DNA of 64,000 bases from Athripsodes cinereus (GCA_947579605.1 OX388325.1:10969572-11033571), one strand, 5' to 3'; shown: positions 1 to 14,900, counted from the first letter of the stretch. The notes: generated by a model not told the origin, from the sequence alone. Translations and numbers: made by a program.

Positions 1-159
1 CTTCACCACGTCACAAGACATCATTTTTCAGTATGATTGTTTGTAGAAGTTTTTCAACCTAATATATTTGCTTCTCACATGTTTCACTTCACACACCCAA
101 AACTACTATCAAAAATTATTGCGAGTGATTGCTATCAAATGAAGCTCTCATAAAATAAT

Positions 160-1020
160 AAAATTAAAGTATCACAAAACACTGTTTTACTTCCACTTCA
201 AAACACTGTTTTATTGGGAGAAAGTGATTAACAAAAGATTGTGTCGTGTGTCTATGATAGTTGTAGTATGAATGGGATGAAAATGAGTATGAAGGCAAAA
301 GTGCTGATGTTTGAAAGAGGGAACAAAAAAAGGATTGTGATATAAAGTTTGAAAATGAGTGTATAGACCAAGTAAACAAATATGTATATTTGGGAATTTT
401 GTCTGCGAAGGATGGAAGATGAGACAGATATATCAAAAGAAGAAAAGTGACCAGTACTAGGATGAACGGTACAATTCAACTATTCTCAGCAATGGCAATG
501 TGCCGAACATAGGAAAAATGCTGGTGCACAATAACATTCTGAAACGGACATTTATTTATGCAAGCGCAACTTGGACATGGTTGAAGAGGGACAAAAATGG
601 AACAAATGCAGTGAAGATGTGATCATTGAGTAGAATGGTTAGTACAATGTTGTGTGATAGTGAGAAATGAGGATATTAGGAAAATGAGAGGATGCAAGAG
701 AAGTGTTGTGGATAGAATGTGTGTAAATAAGTTACAATGGTTTAGACATGGATAAGGCAAGGATGACAAAGAGGATAATAACTATCTGAAAAATGGGGTG
801 CGACAAAATGCAATGTCCAAGAAGAGTGTGGCTGGAATATGTGGATCAAAGTCTCGAGGATGGGCGTGTGTTGAGTTATAGTAATTAACGCGCATTTATG
901 AGAAATTGCATGACTGTAGAAGAAGCGAAACATTATGTAAAAATATGCTAATATGGCATTCCATTCTCTCTGCCTACCCAACTTGGAATAGAGTGTGAGG
1001 GTATAGATAGATAGATATTG
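160..1020 (+). mobile_element. Decayed 3' end of an RTE-like LINE (family B) with (TAGA)n tail
   Basis: The plus strand, read across several frames, keeps scraps typical of the C-terminal third of RTE-like reverse transcriptases. These are a YLG-like stretch near 385, a 'TWTWLKRD' stretch near 570-600, and a degraded 'RFGHVER'-like region near 735-780. It ends in the phrase shared by all family B copies (CATTCCATTCTCTCTGCCTA) followed by a GATA microsatellite. Many stops and frameshifts make it dead. Minus-strand open frames here are shadows. Other copies lie at 25060, 33430, 40690, 41555, 52855, 55190 and 60055. Confidence 0.65.
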
Positions 1021-1087
1021 AAAATTTATAGGATAAGTTAACATCTTCAAAGGACCTGATTGCATTAAAACTTATTTGTTTTATTAC

Positions 1088-1237
1088 CTGAATATCTAGC
1101 AAGGAATGGACCTGTGCCGGGATAGAAAGAGGTAATCCTTCCTCTTGAACAAATAAATCACCGAGAGCCCCACTAGACCTTAAACAAAATCTACAAACCG
1201 TATTGAAGTCAAGTACAAGGAATACTTCTTCACTCAT
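1088..1237 (-). CDS. First coding exon of a ZAD-type zinc-finger protein gene (partial)
   Basis: The minus-strand frame starts at an ATG (1235-1237) and runs 50 codons to a consensus donor (CAG|GTAATA, minus strand), phase 0. Residues 14-18 read VCRFC, followed by LRSSGALGDLF and a later LSIPAQVHSLLDIQ. The CxxC near the N-terminus, the L..LF spacing and the hydrophobic 'I...' segment match the first half of a ZAD (zinc-finger associated domain), a dimerisation module of insect C2H2 transcription factors. The second cysteine pair and any C2H2 fingers would be in downstream exons to the left of the window. The 1-1087 region is repeat-derived and shows no further exon. The identification rests on only half a ZAD, so which family member it is cannot be told. 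Confidence 0.6.
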
Positions 1238-1797
1238 CTTATAATTTATTTTAGTTTATAGTTTTACAAAAACCAGAATTGCCCTGAAAAGTTGTGCAAT
1301 TTGACAAATCAATGTTATGTTCGACTTGACATTTATTTGACAGCGCTAGTGTTGTGACGTGCACAAAAACTACACTACGATACCATCCATATTAGTGGTT
1401 CTTTCATTACGGTCGTAGTAAAATGCGGTCATTATGACGCGTACATAAGGTTTGATTAGCGTTTATTTTTATAAAGAAAAATAAGACGGAACAAAATGTT
1501 ACATTGAATCTTAAATTATTTCGAAAAGACATTCAAAATATTGTTTTGATGCGTGAGAAGATACAGTTTTCAGAATCAGCAAAGATTTTGGACCTCTTCC
1601 ATATATATCTATGGAAGGTACAAATCAAATCTATGGTTGATATTTAAATTTTGTCTATGGCTTGATCTTGACTTTTGCGCATACGAAAAATATAATAATA
1701 ATACCTTCCTGTGGCTCCGTTGTGTTATTTTGTTGGTTATAAAAATAGTTTTGTTTTAAAAATAATTAATTTTGTTTAACTTCGTCGTATATTAAAG
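1238..1797. promoter_or_regulatory. Shared divergent promoter region of the ZAD gene and PMPCA
   Basis: This 560-bp interval separates two head-to-head start codons (1237 minus, 1798 plus). No repeat family recognised elsewhere in the window is present. A CRE-like GTGACGTGCAC lies near 1354. No convincing TATA box at a useful distance was seen. It is called a promoter region from position only. The untranslated exons of both genes probably start inside it. Confidence 0.45.
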
Positions 1798-1856
1798 ATG
1801 AATCTCGCCATGGACTTAAAGTTATTAGGAGGATGTATGTTACGGACTTCTAGAAG
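1798..1856 (+). CDS. PMPCA: PMPCA exon 1
   Basis: It encodes residues 1-20 with Leu, Arg and Ser residues and few acids, as in a matrix-targeting presequence. It ends in phase 2 at AG|GTAAGC. Confidence 0.8.
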
Positions 1857-4800
1857 GTAAGCCTTAAAATATTTTATGATGAAATGGATTGTGTCGAGGG
1901 ATAGACATTATTGCTTATTACTAAAATTTATTCGGTATAATCACTGAGCAGTTTATTTTTATACCTGCCAGTCACTGTTTTTATAAAAGATGTTCGTTAA
2001 ATTATTTGTTTTGATAATTTATAATCAGTTTATAATTTGTACAACCAGTTTTCATAGGTAACCATTTCCAAAAAAAATAGATGTCAAATTTAAATGTGCA
2101 CATAAATTCGAAAGATTCGTGTTAATAATAATATTTGCTTCATAAATTACTGATATTTATAGCAGAGTTTTGTACAAACTGCAAAACTTCATTGATGTCC
2201 GTCATGGCGTTTCCGTCATGTGAGGTAGTAATAATCATGCATGTCGCCCTCTTCATGCCAATAAAAGTTAGCTAAAATTCCAGAAAAGGTGAACGCATCA
2301 AAATTAAATTTATGAATGTTCTATTTATATTCACGTAATTATGTAGTTTTTCACCCAAGTAATGATATGATAATGAAATGATTGTCAATAAATGTGCTGT
2401 AACATAAAACAATACCAGACTAACTCTAACCTAACTTACAAATGTACACTCAAACGTAAAAATTAAAATACTTGTGACATGTCAAACGCCTACAAAATAA
2501 TGCAAATAATTAATTTTGTGCTTTAAAAAATTGTAAAATTCCACCAGATTCTTGTTGTCCAGGTAAAATTGTATATATCTACATAAAAATAAATTAAAAT
2601 AATCCACGTTTTTATACATTCACATAATCTGGAACAATTAAAAAATTAAGACATTCAGGATGGGAGGCATATCTCATCGCTGAATTGAAGTTATAAAACG
2701 TCTCGATACATGATGTTTCCGGATACCTGTCTTTCACAAGACACTTACTGAAACTAGATGAATTCTTCTACTAGAATCATTGTCTTCTAAATCAATTGTG
2801 GAGCGTTTTTTCAAAAATACATTTTAAATTTGTAGTTTTATAGACAAGGTAATTTTTACAGACTTTAATTAATTTTTGTAAAAAAACTATTTAATTTATT
2901 TTTCATCGTTGTTGTAAACAAATTTGAACAGATTCTCTTTATGAAATTGTGTGTCCATCTAATGGTAGAGAGAAATATTGCATCAAAAATCATTGTCCTT
3001 CTGCATTTACAGAGCTTTTTTTTTTTTTAAAAAAAAGGCAGTTATCTAATCACTAATACAATAAACACATTTCAATTTATCAGATCTCACAGTTTAAAAT
3101 GGTCAAATCGTCAGTTCAGCAAGAATGCTGTACCAAGCAGTGGTACGGTAAATATACCTTCAAAGGAAATAGTTACCCAACTCCCTCCCCTCAGCCAGCC
3201 TATACCGGATCTTCCCAAAGCAGTATACGCTACACCAGAATCAGAAGATATCAAAACTAAAGTAACTGTTTTACCAAACGGACTCAGGGTGGCTTCAGAG
3301 AAGAGATTTGGACAATTTTGCACAGTTGGAGGTGAGTTATAGCAAAACTTTATTAGTTTGGACTGAAGAGCAAGTAATTATAAAGAGATGATGAAAAGGT
3401 TTATTTACATCAACACACGGAGTGAGCCTTTTACTTGTTAATCTAGCAGTATAACAAACAGACATAATAGTCAACAATAAATTTTTGTATAAATTTGAAG
3501 TAATCAATTAACAAGCAACAGTCAATAATAAAAAAAAAAAACAAAGCCAAACAAAAGGTCTACGATAAATAAATTACATTAATTATGTCAATATAAACAA
3601 GCATGAATATGTCAAATAAAAAAAAGAAAAATTCCGATCAGAAAAAACAAAGATAATTATTATGTTGATAATATGCTATTAGGATGATTAGAATAATGAA
3701 AACAATCCAAATTTTCGTGGTATATCAGTCATCTGATGGTAGATGGCTTTGTCCTTTCTACTACCAATCCTGTTCTATGCAGACTGCACCTTTCTAGATA
3801 CCACTGAAGAACTCAGTGCGAAGTTGGATCGGCTGCAGAATGCTTGCATTCGCTTTATCTTTGGTCTAAGAAAATATGACCACATCTCTCAATTCCGTAC
3901 TGAACTCAAATGGCCATCATACAAGGAATCCCGTAATTTACATATACTTTGCTTTCTTTATAACATCCTTAAGCATGAAGCTCCTCAATACCTCTTCGAA
4001 CGGTTTGTTCCCCTTTCTTCCCATGGTCTATCGTTAATGTCACAAAACAATCGTCGTTTAGAATTCCCACCTCATAGTACATCTTTTTATTCATCTTCTT
4101 TTACCGTACATGCTACCAGAATCTGGAACAACCTCCCCAATGATATTCGATCCTCTTCAACTATAGGCTCATTCAAACATAAAGTAAAATCCCTCATAAA
4201 CAACCCACCATCTCATCAATAGTAGATAGTTCTCACTTAGATACATATAATATAGGTTTATGGTTGTGAATGCTTACATTTTTATCTTTTATTTTTTTTT
4301 TATATTTATATAGGTATTCTTGTTTCATATTATATATTTCATTTTCTGTTTATCTTTTGATCTAAACTCACTTTATACTAAAACAGTTCTCAAACATTGT
4401 AGTAGGTTTACTGGAAGACATTGCCTCAAGGCAATATGTACGCCTTTTGTAAAATATTTGTATATTTGACAATAAAGTGTTTATTATTATTATTATTATT
4501 AGATTCTCAAACTTTTGATTCCACGCGCTGCTGACTTACTCCACCTTAGAAACCAAACATTTGTTTGCACCGTTTATAAAATGTTAACACGGCTTTAGTA
4601 CAAAATGGTAATTCTATATAAATTTTTAATATGATTGTATTGTTTGATTTCATTACAGTTGTTATTGATTCTGGTAGCAGATATGAAGTAGCGCACCCCA
4701 GTGGAATTTCACATTTCTTAGAGAAACTCGCCTTTGGGGTAAGTTTTTTTTATGTTACAGCTAAAACTCACTACACACGTTTCCATACATGTTATAAAGG

Positions 4801-5910
4801 ATTAAACGAGTTATATAAATTTATTTGTGGATTGAAATTTTTAAGTAATTTTATTTATTTTAACATAATGATACCACAACATGTCATTAATTTTCTTTTT
4901 TTTCTTCTTTTTTATCATTCTTAAGGTTAAGATTAGCGGAAATCATCCAAATTTGGGTGCATCGTCAATATGTAAATTAAATATATGAGTTCGTCGGTAG
5001 CCTGAAGGTAGAGTCTCGGCCTCGTGGACAAGGGGTCCGTGGTTCGATACCAGGTACCGGCAAAATCCCCTTTCACGACACAAGCTTTTAGTAGCTTACT
5101 GTGAAAGGTGTATAAGGTTGTATTTGGGTTTATAACAAACAAAACCCAGATAAATCTTTTTTTAAAAAAAATAATATCACAAAATATTATGTGTTCACAA
5201 CGCAGGTGAATATTCCATCAGAAACAACATAATGAGGACTTCACAACAACACTGTATTTATAAATCTTTTTGGCTAAAATTTAACATAACGCAGTTTCCT
5301 TCCGACATAAAAATATATCCATGAGACAGCAATAAGAACAAACAGCTCTGTGATACATTTACTTTCACCAACAATAATTGTTTTGCGTCTGTCTCGTGAC
5401 TTTGTTTACATTGTATTGCGTTTGTCGAGGGTCAGTGATAAATTTACATTGAAGTTTTATACATTACTAGCTGTCCCAACGAACTTCGTACCGCCTAAAA
5501 ATCAATGAATGAATAATATTATAATAATCTCTTGATAAACTCCCATAATTCTCTAATTGTGTCATCGTATAAAAAAATAAAATTCATTTATGTTGAACAA
5601 TTATACTTAACTCAGATTTGTTTACGTAATTTTTATTATATAGGTACTTATTTATTTTTTAGAAAGATACCTATTGTATGGATAACGATTCTAATTTGAA
5701 AATGTATAGAAAAAATATTCTATAAATAGGCCAATCTATAAAAAACGTCATCATTGATTTTTTATAATTCTCAATATTGCATTTTTAATTGAAATTAAAA
5801 ATGTATGGTGTAAATAATTTTCTTCATAATTTTTCTTCCCGTGAATTTGTAAGATATTTTAATAGCCTATCGGCTATTCCAGACTGAGAAGAATCCAACA
5901 AATCAGAGAT

Positions 5911-5968
<58 letters not shown>

Positions 5969-8900
5969 TTTATCATCCCTAGGTCCAACCGGACACTTGG
6001 AATCGTCAGTCAAAATAACAATTAGTACATGTACATATCAAAAGCACAAAAATTTTCAGAGAGACGTCAGAGAACAATAATTGGTAAAATTTATTTCAAA
6101 ATCAATGCTGATCAGAGTGTAAATGGCTCCGAACAGCATTTCGTCAATTTATCTAAATAAAACAAATAATAATTAGAATAGGTGGAATTGAATGCTGGGC
6201 TAAGTGTAAAAGTTTTAGGTCAGCATTCACGTCGATGATTTTTATATGAAATATAATATAAATACAGTGAAGACACCGAGACAACCAGAGGAATCACCGC
6301 GAACAATATAAATGTGCGAATGTACTCGCATTAAGATAACGATAATAAGCAGGTATATTTATTATATTACAAAGATAATATAGATCCACGCTAAACAGGA
6401 TCTCTAGTCCCGGTTAGCATTTCGTCAATAGTATAAAATTCTTTACCTACGAGATGCTTCTTCACCTCCCTTCGAAACACCGCAGGCTCCAGATGTTTCA
6501 AATCGTCAGGCAGAACGTTAAATAGGCGCACACTCAAACACACAAAACTTTTTGACATTTTAGCCAATCTGTGCTCTATGGGCCGAACGCGGCCACCTGC
6601 GCGAGTATTATAGTCGTGTGCATCTGAGTTTAGTGGGGTATTTGAAAGATTTGACTGTGCATAACATAGACACTCGTATATGAGCATACCAGGTAAGGTT
6701 ATAATCCCCAGCCCTTTGAAAATGCTACGACAGGTCTCCCTGGGTTTCATGTTAAGCAACGTTCTGATTGCCCGCTTTTGGAGGATAAATATTCGTCTCC
6801 AATCGGCACCCGAACCCCAAAACATTACTCCGTAGCTCATAATGCTATGGAAGTATGCAAAATAAACTGTTTTTGCTGCTTCAAATCCGCAAGATTCTTT
6901 TATTTTCCTAATTGCGTAAATAGATGAACTTAACCTCTTACATAATTCCTCTATATGTGACGACCATTGCAATCGCCTATCGATCGTTACACCCAGAAAC
7001 CTACATAGAACTACTACCTCCAGTCCCTTTTCAGAGAGCGCCGTAACAACCGTATCTGGATTCGCAGTTTGTCTCAAGGAGAAATGAATAGCATTCGTTT
7101 TGGTCACATTTAAAACTAAGTTGTTGTCGCTGAACCACGCCTCCACATCATTCAATGTCTTTAAAATATTCTTAGTAGTTTCATCTTTATTGTTTTCATC
7201 TCTAATTAACAATGAAGTGTCATCAGCAAACATTACAATGTGGTTATTTTCAGTTATGCAATTAGGCAAGTCATTTATATAAATAAGAAATAGTAAAGGG
7301 CCCAGGATTGATCCTTGTGGGACTCCACAATCCACCTTGGCCATGTCTGATCTACTGCTATTAATTTCAACAATTTGTTGTCTATTTTCTAGATAAGACT
7401 TAAAGAAATTACACTCTGTACTCTTAATTCCATAGTGTTCAAGCTTTTTTAACAGTATTTCGTGATCGACGCAGTCAAAAGCTTTGGATAAATCGCAAAA
7501 AATGCCATATGTATCACACCTTTGATCCAAAGATTCAAGTATATTTTTGGTTAGGGAAGCTATACCAGTAGATGTATTTTTACCTTTTTGAAAACCAAAT
7601 TGTTGTGGGTGAATAGTATTATTGCTTACGAGAAAGTGGGTGAGCTGTTCCGCGACAATTTTCTCAAAAAGTTTACTGATAACTGGCAATATTGAAATTG
7701 GTCTGTAGTTACCTAAGTCGTTTTTGTTTCCTTTTTTAAAAATAGGTATCACTCTAGCAATTTTTAATTTATTTGGAAAATTTCCTTGCTTCAGACATAT
7801 GTTGAAGATATCTGCCAGATGTGGGGCCAACCTATCTATAATTTGCTTCAACAATCTGGCAGACAAGTACCACAAGTCATTTGAGTTTTTTGTTTTTATT
7901 TGTTTACAAGTCTTTCTAATTTCATTTGCTGATATTTCTCTAAATTTAAACTGTGGTATTTCTGTTCTGGGGCACCTCAAATGCCTCATAGAATTTTCGA
8001 CTGACGACGAAAGATTTTTTGTTAAAGAAGATGCTATATTTATGAAATAATCATTAAAATGATTTGCTAGTTCTAGATCTGTTATTTTTTTATCGTCAAC
8101 AATAAATTCAATTTTATCATGTCGTGTGTCATTTGATCTACCTGTTTCGTCTTTAATAATATCCCATGTAGTTTTAACTGGGTTTTTGGATATCTTTATT
8201 TTGTTCTTTAAAAATATTTGTTTCGCTTCACTACAGACTTTTTTAAATAATGCACTGTATCTACTTACAAATTTTCGTGTTTCCTCTGAGTTGTCCTTCC
8301 TTCTCAATTCATACAATTTAAATAATCTTTCTCTGGATATCCTGATACCACGCGTTGCCCAATTTTCAAAGGATTTTTTGTTATTTATCTTTATCCTTTT
8401 AACTGGCAAATGGTTATCTAACTCTAGGGTCAAATTTCTAAAAAAATCATCATACAAAATGTTAGGATTTGTGTTCTCTGTGATCAGAACACTATTTAAA
8501 TTATTTTCCGTCGACTGAAGAAAGCTTTCAAGGTTACTGGAATCAAAACATCTTTTGTTTATGTAGTTACAACTGTTACTATGAGTATCGGGGCAAACGT
8601 CAATATTTAGTTTTGTTATCTGTCCACAATGATCAGATCTTATAAAATTATACAACTGGGAAACGCGGGTCGTCAGGTCAGTAAAGATATTATCGATACA
8701 GGTAGCCGATCCGCCAGTTACTCTTGTAGCCTGAAAGATGCACTGTTTCAATAGAAAACTATTCATAATATCCATAAGTTTATCTTTTTCACTTGAGTTA
8801 GTATTAAAATCAACGTTGAAATCTCCAGAAATTACAATATATTTATTATTATTATACGAGATTTTATTAAGTGCACTTTCTAAGGTGGTTCAAGTTGGTA

Positions 8901-11900
8901 CAGCCATTCTTGAGTTATAAATGGTGTAACACACACGACTTCCTTTTATATATTAGAAGAGATACATTACTTACTGTACCCAGTGCCAAAATGTGTTGTG
9001 TGCCAGTAATGTAAACAATACAAAAAAATTATTTTTGTTTTACATCTGCACCGCGTGATAATACTATTATACTATAAACTTGTATTATATTCACTTTACA
9101 ATGTAAATAGAGTAGATATTAATTTAATTCATATTTTTTATTTTGAACCACTCTAGATTAATCATTCCAGTTAATTCCACTCACAGATAGTCAACCTATT
9201 TGAATAGGTATTAACTAGGTAGGTATATTGTATATGATACACATACATATGTAAATTTTCTGTAGGAGTGCATGACACAGAGTTTCAATGCTTCTGAATC
9301 CACTCAAGGCTTGACACTGTCTTGTGAAGTAATTGATCCGTTGGTACCCTCAAACAAGTCAAAAAATATCTAACAATAAGAATTTGACTCAAATACCTCA
9401 TCTGCACAACCAATAGATTATGTAGACTCCCTTTTGTGAGAAACAGTAAAGGTTTGTGTGATATAGTTAAAGTATATAGGTAATTGGGAAAGTTATAAGG
9501 GCTTTATCAACTCTTAAACGTTTTTTTTTTAAGCATTCTGACGGAAGTAAAACGTCTTAGTCTATATTCTTTTTTTTAATTAATAAACTCAATAATTTTG
9601 TTTTGTTTTGCAGTCGACTAGCATATACAAGAACAAAGAAGAACTCCTACACGTTCTTGAGAAACATGGTGGCATATGTGATTGCCAGTCTTCTCGAGAT
9701 ACGTTTGTGTACGCTACAAGTGCAGACAGTCGAGGAGTGGAACCCGTTACACAGGTGAGATATATAGTCATGTTGTTATTTTTTTTCTGTTGATGTCAAA
9801 ATACCCAGTGCTATTTAATTCATATACAATACTAACCAACCGTCTTGCTTAATCTTTACTAATAAAAGTCACATTATATAGAATCAATACAACTTAAATC
9901 ATATACAACACAACCAACTGTTTTTTTCTCAATCTCTCCCAATAAAATTTGTATCATGTAAAATCTTAGCTCTAAAAATATATTGTTATACCTACCTACT
10001 AAGACACACCTAGTATTTATGTAACAACACAGCATTTAGTAAATTTAGTTTGACAATGACTTCATAAGTCGAAACCAGGTCACTATTTTTATAAATAAAT
10101 ATAGTAATACTAAAAATACTTTTTGTTTTTTTACATAAAATATTATGAAGTTTTATAAAATAAATGTCAACTCAATAAATAAATAAAACAAAATCAGACT
10201 TTCGGGATAAGTGGCTTACACATCACTGCAGAGCTGAGTGAAGGTGTCAGATTTATAATTTGTGGTATTCAATGAACATCTTATTGCATTAGAGGTCTCG
10301 AGTGTACACACCAACATAACACCATCGTGCACAATATCCGTTCTCGGCGTCTTACTGGATGAAGCACTCTCCATGGAAGCCCAAGTATCCAGGACAGTAA
10401 GCACAGCCTTTTTCCACATTCGTCAACTGCATATCGTATCCAAAAATTCATCTGTAGATGCAGTAAAAAGTCTGATCGCCTCCTTTGTCATCTCTCGTCT
10501 GGATTACTGCAACATCATATACACAGGACTGCCCCAGACTCTTCTCAATCGCCTCTAAATGGCTTTTAATGCTGCCGCCAGGACTATCTACTGAGAGAAC
10601 AAGCGTTGCCACATCACTCCACTACTAAAAGATCTACATTAGCTGAGGGTCCCAGAGAGAGTGGAGTTTAAATTGTGTCTCACTGTCCACAAGGCCTTAT
10701 GCGGCACGGCACCCACATGTCTAACCGAACTCTGTTCCGTTGACGAAACTCCGAGACGACCGCTGCGCTCGGCCTCTTCTGCTGTCAACAAACTCGTGAA
10801 ACCCAATATGGCGAACACCTCCAAATTTGCAGAAAGGAGCTTCAGGGCCACCGCGCCATCTGCCTGGAACAGACTGCCCACAGATCTGAGGGTGAATCAG
10901 TCCACAACCACATTTAGAACCAAGTTGAAAGCACTATTGTTCGGGAGAAGTCACGGCGCCCTTGAGATGGTCACGGATCATTAAACGGCGCCACATATAA
11001 ATAGTCCGATTATTATTATTATTATATATACCTTGAGAAAAGGATAGGTCACCTATTCCATATTTGGCAACACTATACAAAATACAACTGGCAGGCCCCA
11101 TGATAATGGGAGAAACTCAATAATGAACTTTGTCCAAAGACACCTAATGTCGTCACTTAAGCCTGCCTAAAGTCAATTCATAAGTGGTGCCTTCTTCCAA
11201 AGTTAGTTAACTGCGTGTTGTTATATAAAACTCCTGCCCCCACCCACCACTTCTTCACCCCAACATAACAGGGACCGTAGACAAACCGTACGTAGCGATC
11301 GACTACTGGCAAAATTTTCCACAATCTACCTAGGTGTGCCATATAATTATGCGTTATTGTTTCAGTTATTGTCGAAAAATCCGTTTGTAGTAAATCGCCA
11401 AGTGTGTGTTTGTCTAGGGTGTCTGTTATTGAAAAAAATTATATTTAGTATTGTTACTGATAATGATATAAGTACTGATGATGGAACAAGTAATTCCGAA
11501 AACATTTTAACTAAATACAGTTATTTGAGTGGAAAATACAATGTTTCTTTTATTTTGCATAAATTGATAATAAAACTAGAGTTATTTGTTGTAGAAATTG
11601 AAACTAAAAACAGCATTGTGAGAATATTTAATGTATTTTGGCATTTTGCTGGATTTTCACAACTGCGTGAGTGAAGATATTAAGGAAATTACTCAACAGA
11701 CATCTCATCTTTCTACTAAAAGGAGCATTTATTTATTTATTAACAGTTCACGGCTCTAGCCTTTTACGTGTTATATATTTACATACATAATTCATAATGA
11801 TGTACTACACACAACTATAAAAAATTAAGGACACAACAATTTTAATAAAAAGTCAACAAAACACAAAAAAAAGAACAATATAATTAACTTTTCTATTTTC

Positions 11901-14900
11901 GAAGAGGAAACACTGAAAGCTCATTTTTCAATAAAAAATGAAACACTGTATAACTTTCACTAATTAATATATTGCTTAGAAGCTTTTCGAACACATGTCC
12001 AACCTAACTATAATAACTGAGATATAAAATATTTATTACTGAGGATGGACGTAGGTCCGAAAAGCTTCTAAGCAATATATTAATTAGTGAAAGTTATACA
12101 GTGTCTCATTTTTTATTACCTAAATTTACTTATGATGATATTATACTTTAAATAACACACAGTTTACTTTTCACTGAGATTTATTCAAATCTCGAGCGCT
12201 TTCGTCAATGTTAATGAATTGACATTTTCAAGAGAAAATGATGCGCTCGAGATTTGAATAAATCTTAGTGAAAAGTAAACTGTGTGTTATTTAAAGTATA
12301 ATATCATCATAATGAATTTTCACTCTGTGAATGAACAATCATCATCATCGCCCTCAACGCTCCTCTCGGGAGCACAGGGCAGAAACCAGCCTCCTCCATT
12401 CAGAGCGTCTCTGTGTCAATTGCGTCACCTCTTCCCGTGACATTCCTTGCGCTCTGATATCGATGTCATAGGAATGGTGTATTGTGAAAGAGGGACGCCC
12501 GGGCCTACGGAACCCCTGCGGACGGAAGAACAGTGCTCTTTTTGTCCAACTATCATTGGGCATTCTCAAAACATGTCCCAGCCAGGACCATCGTCTCTCT
12601 TGTATTACGGAGATTACAGGTCTCTGCTGGGTGCGCCGGCGCAGAGCATCATTTGTAACAATGAACAAGCTTTAGAGTTATTAAATTTACTTACTTACTT
12701 ACTGCTAGCCTTCTTCCCTCCACTGCTGGATATAGGCCTCTTCAAAACTTTTCCACATTTTCCTATCTCGAGCAACACGATACCACTGTTTCCCCATCAT
12801 CTGGACAATATCATCAACCTATCTTCTTTGGGGTCTTCCTACGCTTCTTTTGTCCTCAATTTAACAATATAATTATCAATATCACAGCAAAAATTATGAA
12901 TAGAGAAAAAAAGTCAGTTGATCACAAGTCAATTCAATAGTAGGTAATCTAGTCAATTTGTTGGTTGCTTGCGGATAGATGGAGTGTCTGTTGAATAATA
13001 TTTTTAATTAGCATTGTGTTCTCATATGAATTAGGATGAGTTCTGTAAATGTCTTCAGTTTGTTTTGTTATTAGATTTTAGGTGACGTAGTTCTCCGGCC
13101 ACAGTTGGACTCCAATGAGGTGGATGCTGCCAGACAGGCTGTCATGTTTGAGCTGCAGAATTTACTCATGAGACCTGAACAGGAAAATATCCTCATGGAC
13201 ATGATACATAAGGTAATAATAATATTGTAGAAACTTAATTAGATATACAAACAACCGTCGCAGATAAAATCTTTAATAAATAATTTACAAAAATTAGATT
13301 TACCGGTTAAGTAAATAGTAGCAGTTCTGTTCCATCCGTTGTGTCGGTCGGACGTGTCTTAGCAAAAATGAAATCCTAAACAAATATAGAAATAAATGTG
13401 TGAAATACACTATAACTTTCAAATAATAATACCGTTCCTTTCTCAAAAACAATATAAATTCGTTAAATCAGTGTATTATGTGTAAAGTGCATGGTGTTAC
13501 TATAGATGAAGTGTAAAAATAATACGGTTGTAAATCATAACTCAAGTATGTATAGTACATTATTGTGTTGGTGTTGTAAAAATAATACCGTTTCTTCTTA
13601 AAAAAATAGTGTGAGTTATAAGCTTAGTGTACCTAAATACTGGACAATATCCTATTGAAGATCATAAAGTACCCTCATAAAATCTGCAATCTTCATTCGA
13701 CAATACCCTATTGAAAACCATAAAGTACCCTCATAAAATCTGCAACAAAAAACTTAAAATGAGTAGCCCAAGTACATCAAAAATAAAATTAAAAACTGTA
13801 ACTGTTACATCAGCAGCAGATGGAATGATGAATATACATAAATTAATAAATGATATAAAAAATACATTATCGAATAGCAAAATAGCGATGACAAGCAAGA
13901 ACACTGTATACAATGACTTAGAAACAATAGAAAAAATGGTAACAGTAATTGTTACTGAAAACTATGAAATGAAGGGAGAATTAAATGTATTAAAACCATT
14001 TATAACAACAATCCATAACAACATCCAAGATATTAAAGAAGCAGTGAATTGCAATGACATTTCTATGCCTCAGGCTCACCCCAACAAAAAATCAAAATCA
14101 AATGAAAATGGACCTACACTTGAAATTAAACCGAAGGTTAAAGATCAGCTGTTCGAAGTAACAGAGACCGAAATTAGGAGCAACTTAGATCCCGTGTCAT
14201 TGGGTGCTTCTAGCCTCAAAAAAGGAAAAGGAGTTTCATACCTTATCAGGTGTAAAAATAAAGAGACCCAAAAAATAAGAGAAGAAGTTCATAAAGCATT
14301 AGACGAAGAAAAATATGAAGTGAACATATTGAAATCAATAAAACCTACATTGAAAATTGTAGGATTAAGGGATCATAATATGTCACAGACAGAGATTGAA
14401 GAACATGTGAAAGCCCAAAATGAGTTCATAATCAAAGATGATTATTTTAAAGTAATACATGTGAAAGAAACTTATAACAAAGATACCAAATACAAAAAGT
14501 ATACAACTTTCGCTGAAGCAGACACCAATACTTACAAAAAGTTGATGTCAGTTGGAAGTATGAATATCGGATGGAACAAGTGCAAAATTTATGATAACAA
14601 TATACCACAGCGATGCTACAAATGTTGTGGATACGGGCACAAAGCTAGATTATGCCGAAATAAAAAATCATGTCCAAAATGTTCTGACGAGCATGATGAA
14701 AAGGACTGCACCCTAGAGAAAGAACATCATAAGTGTGTAAACTGCATGGTGATAAATAAAAAATTTGACTTGAAATTGGACATCAAACACCCTTCTTTTA
14801 GTAAAAACTGTTCAGTGTATAAAAGAAAATTAGAAAACTTAAAATCGTACAACGATTTTTTAGGTTAAATAAAGGAGACAATCAAATATATTATATGAAT

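Larger units (their letters stand above)
1857..3092 (+). other. PMPCA intron 1
   Basis: It contains two partial copies of dispersed repeat A (2195-2280, 2640-2780). A single arm of the 52407-type MITE lies at about 2495-2525 (ATGCAAATAATTAATTTTGT). No gene was seen. Confidence 0.6.

Noticed and set aside
974..1087. Continuation of the ZAD frame below 1088
   Set aside because: A good splice donor follows the Gln codon, and the reading then runs through family B repeat sequence to a stop.
7100..8518. Plus-strand frames at 7100-7282, 7724-8050 and 8126-8518
   Set aside because: They are shadows of the 794-codon minus-strand LINE frame.
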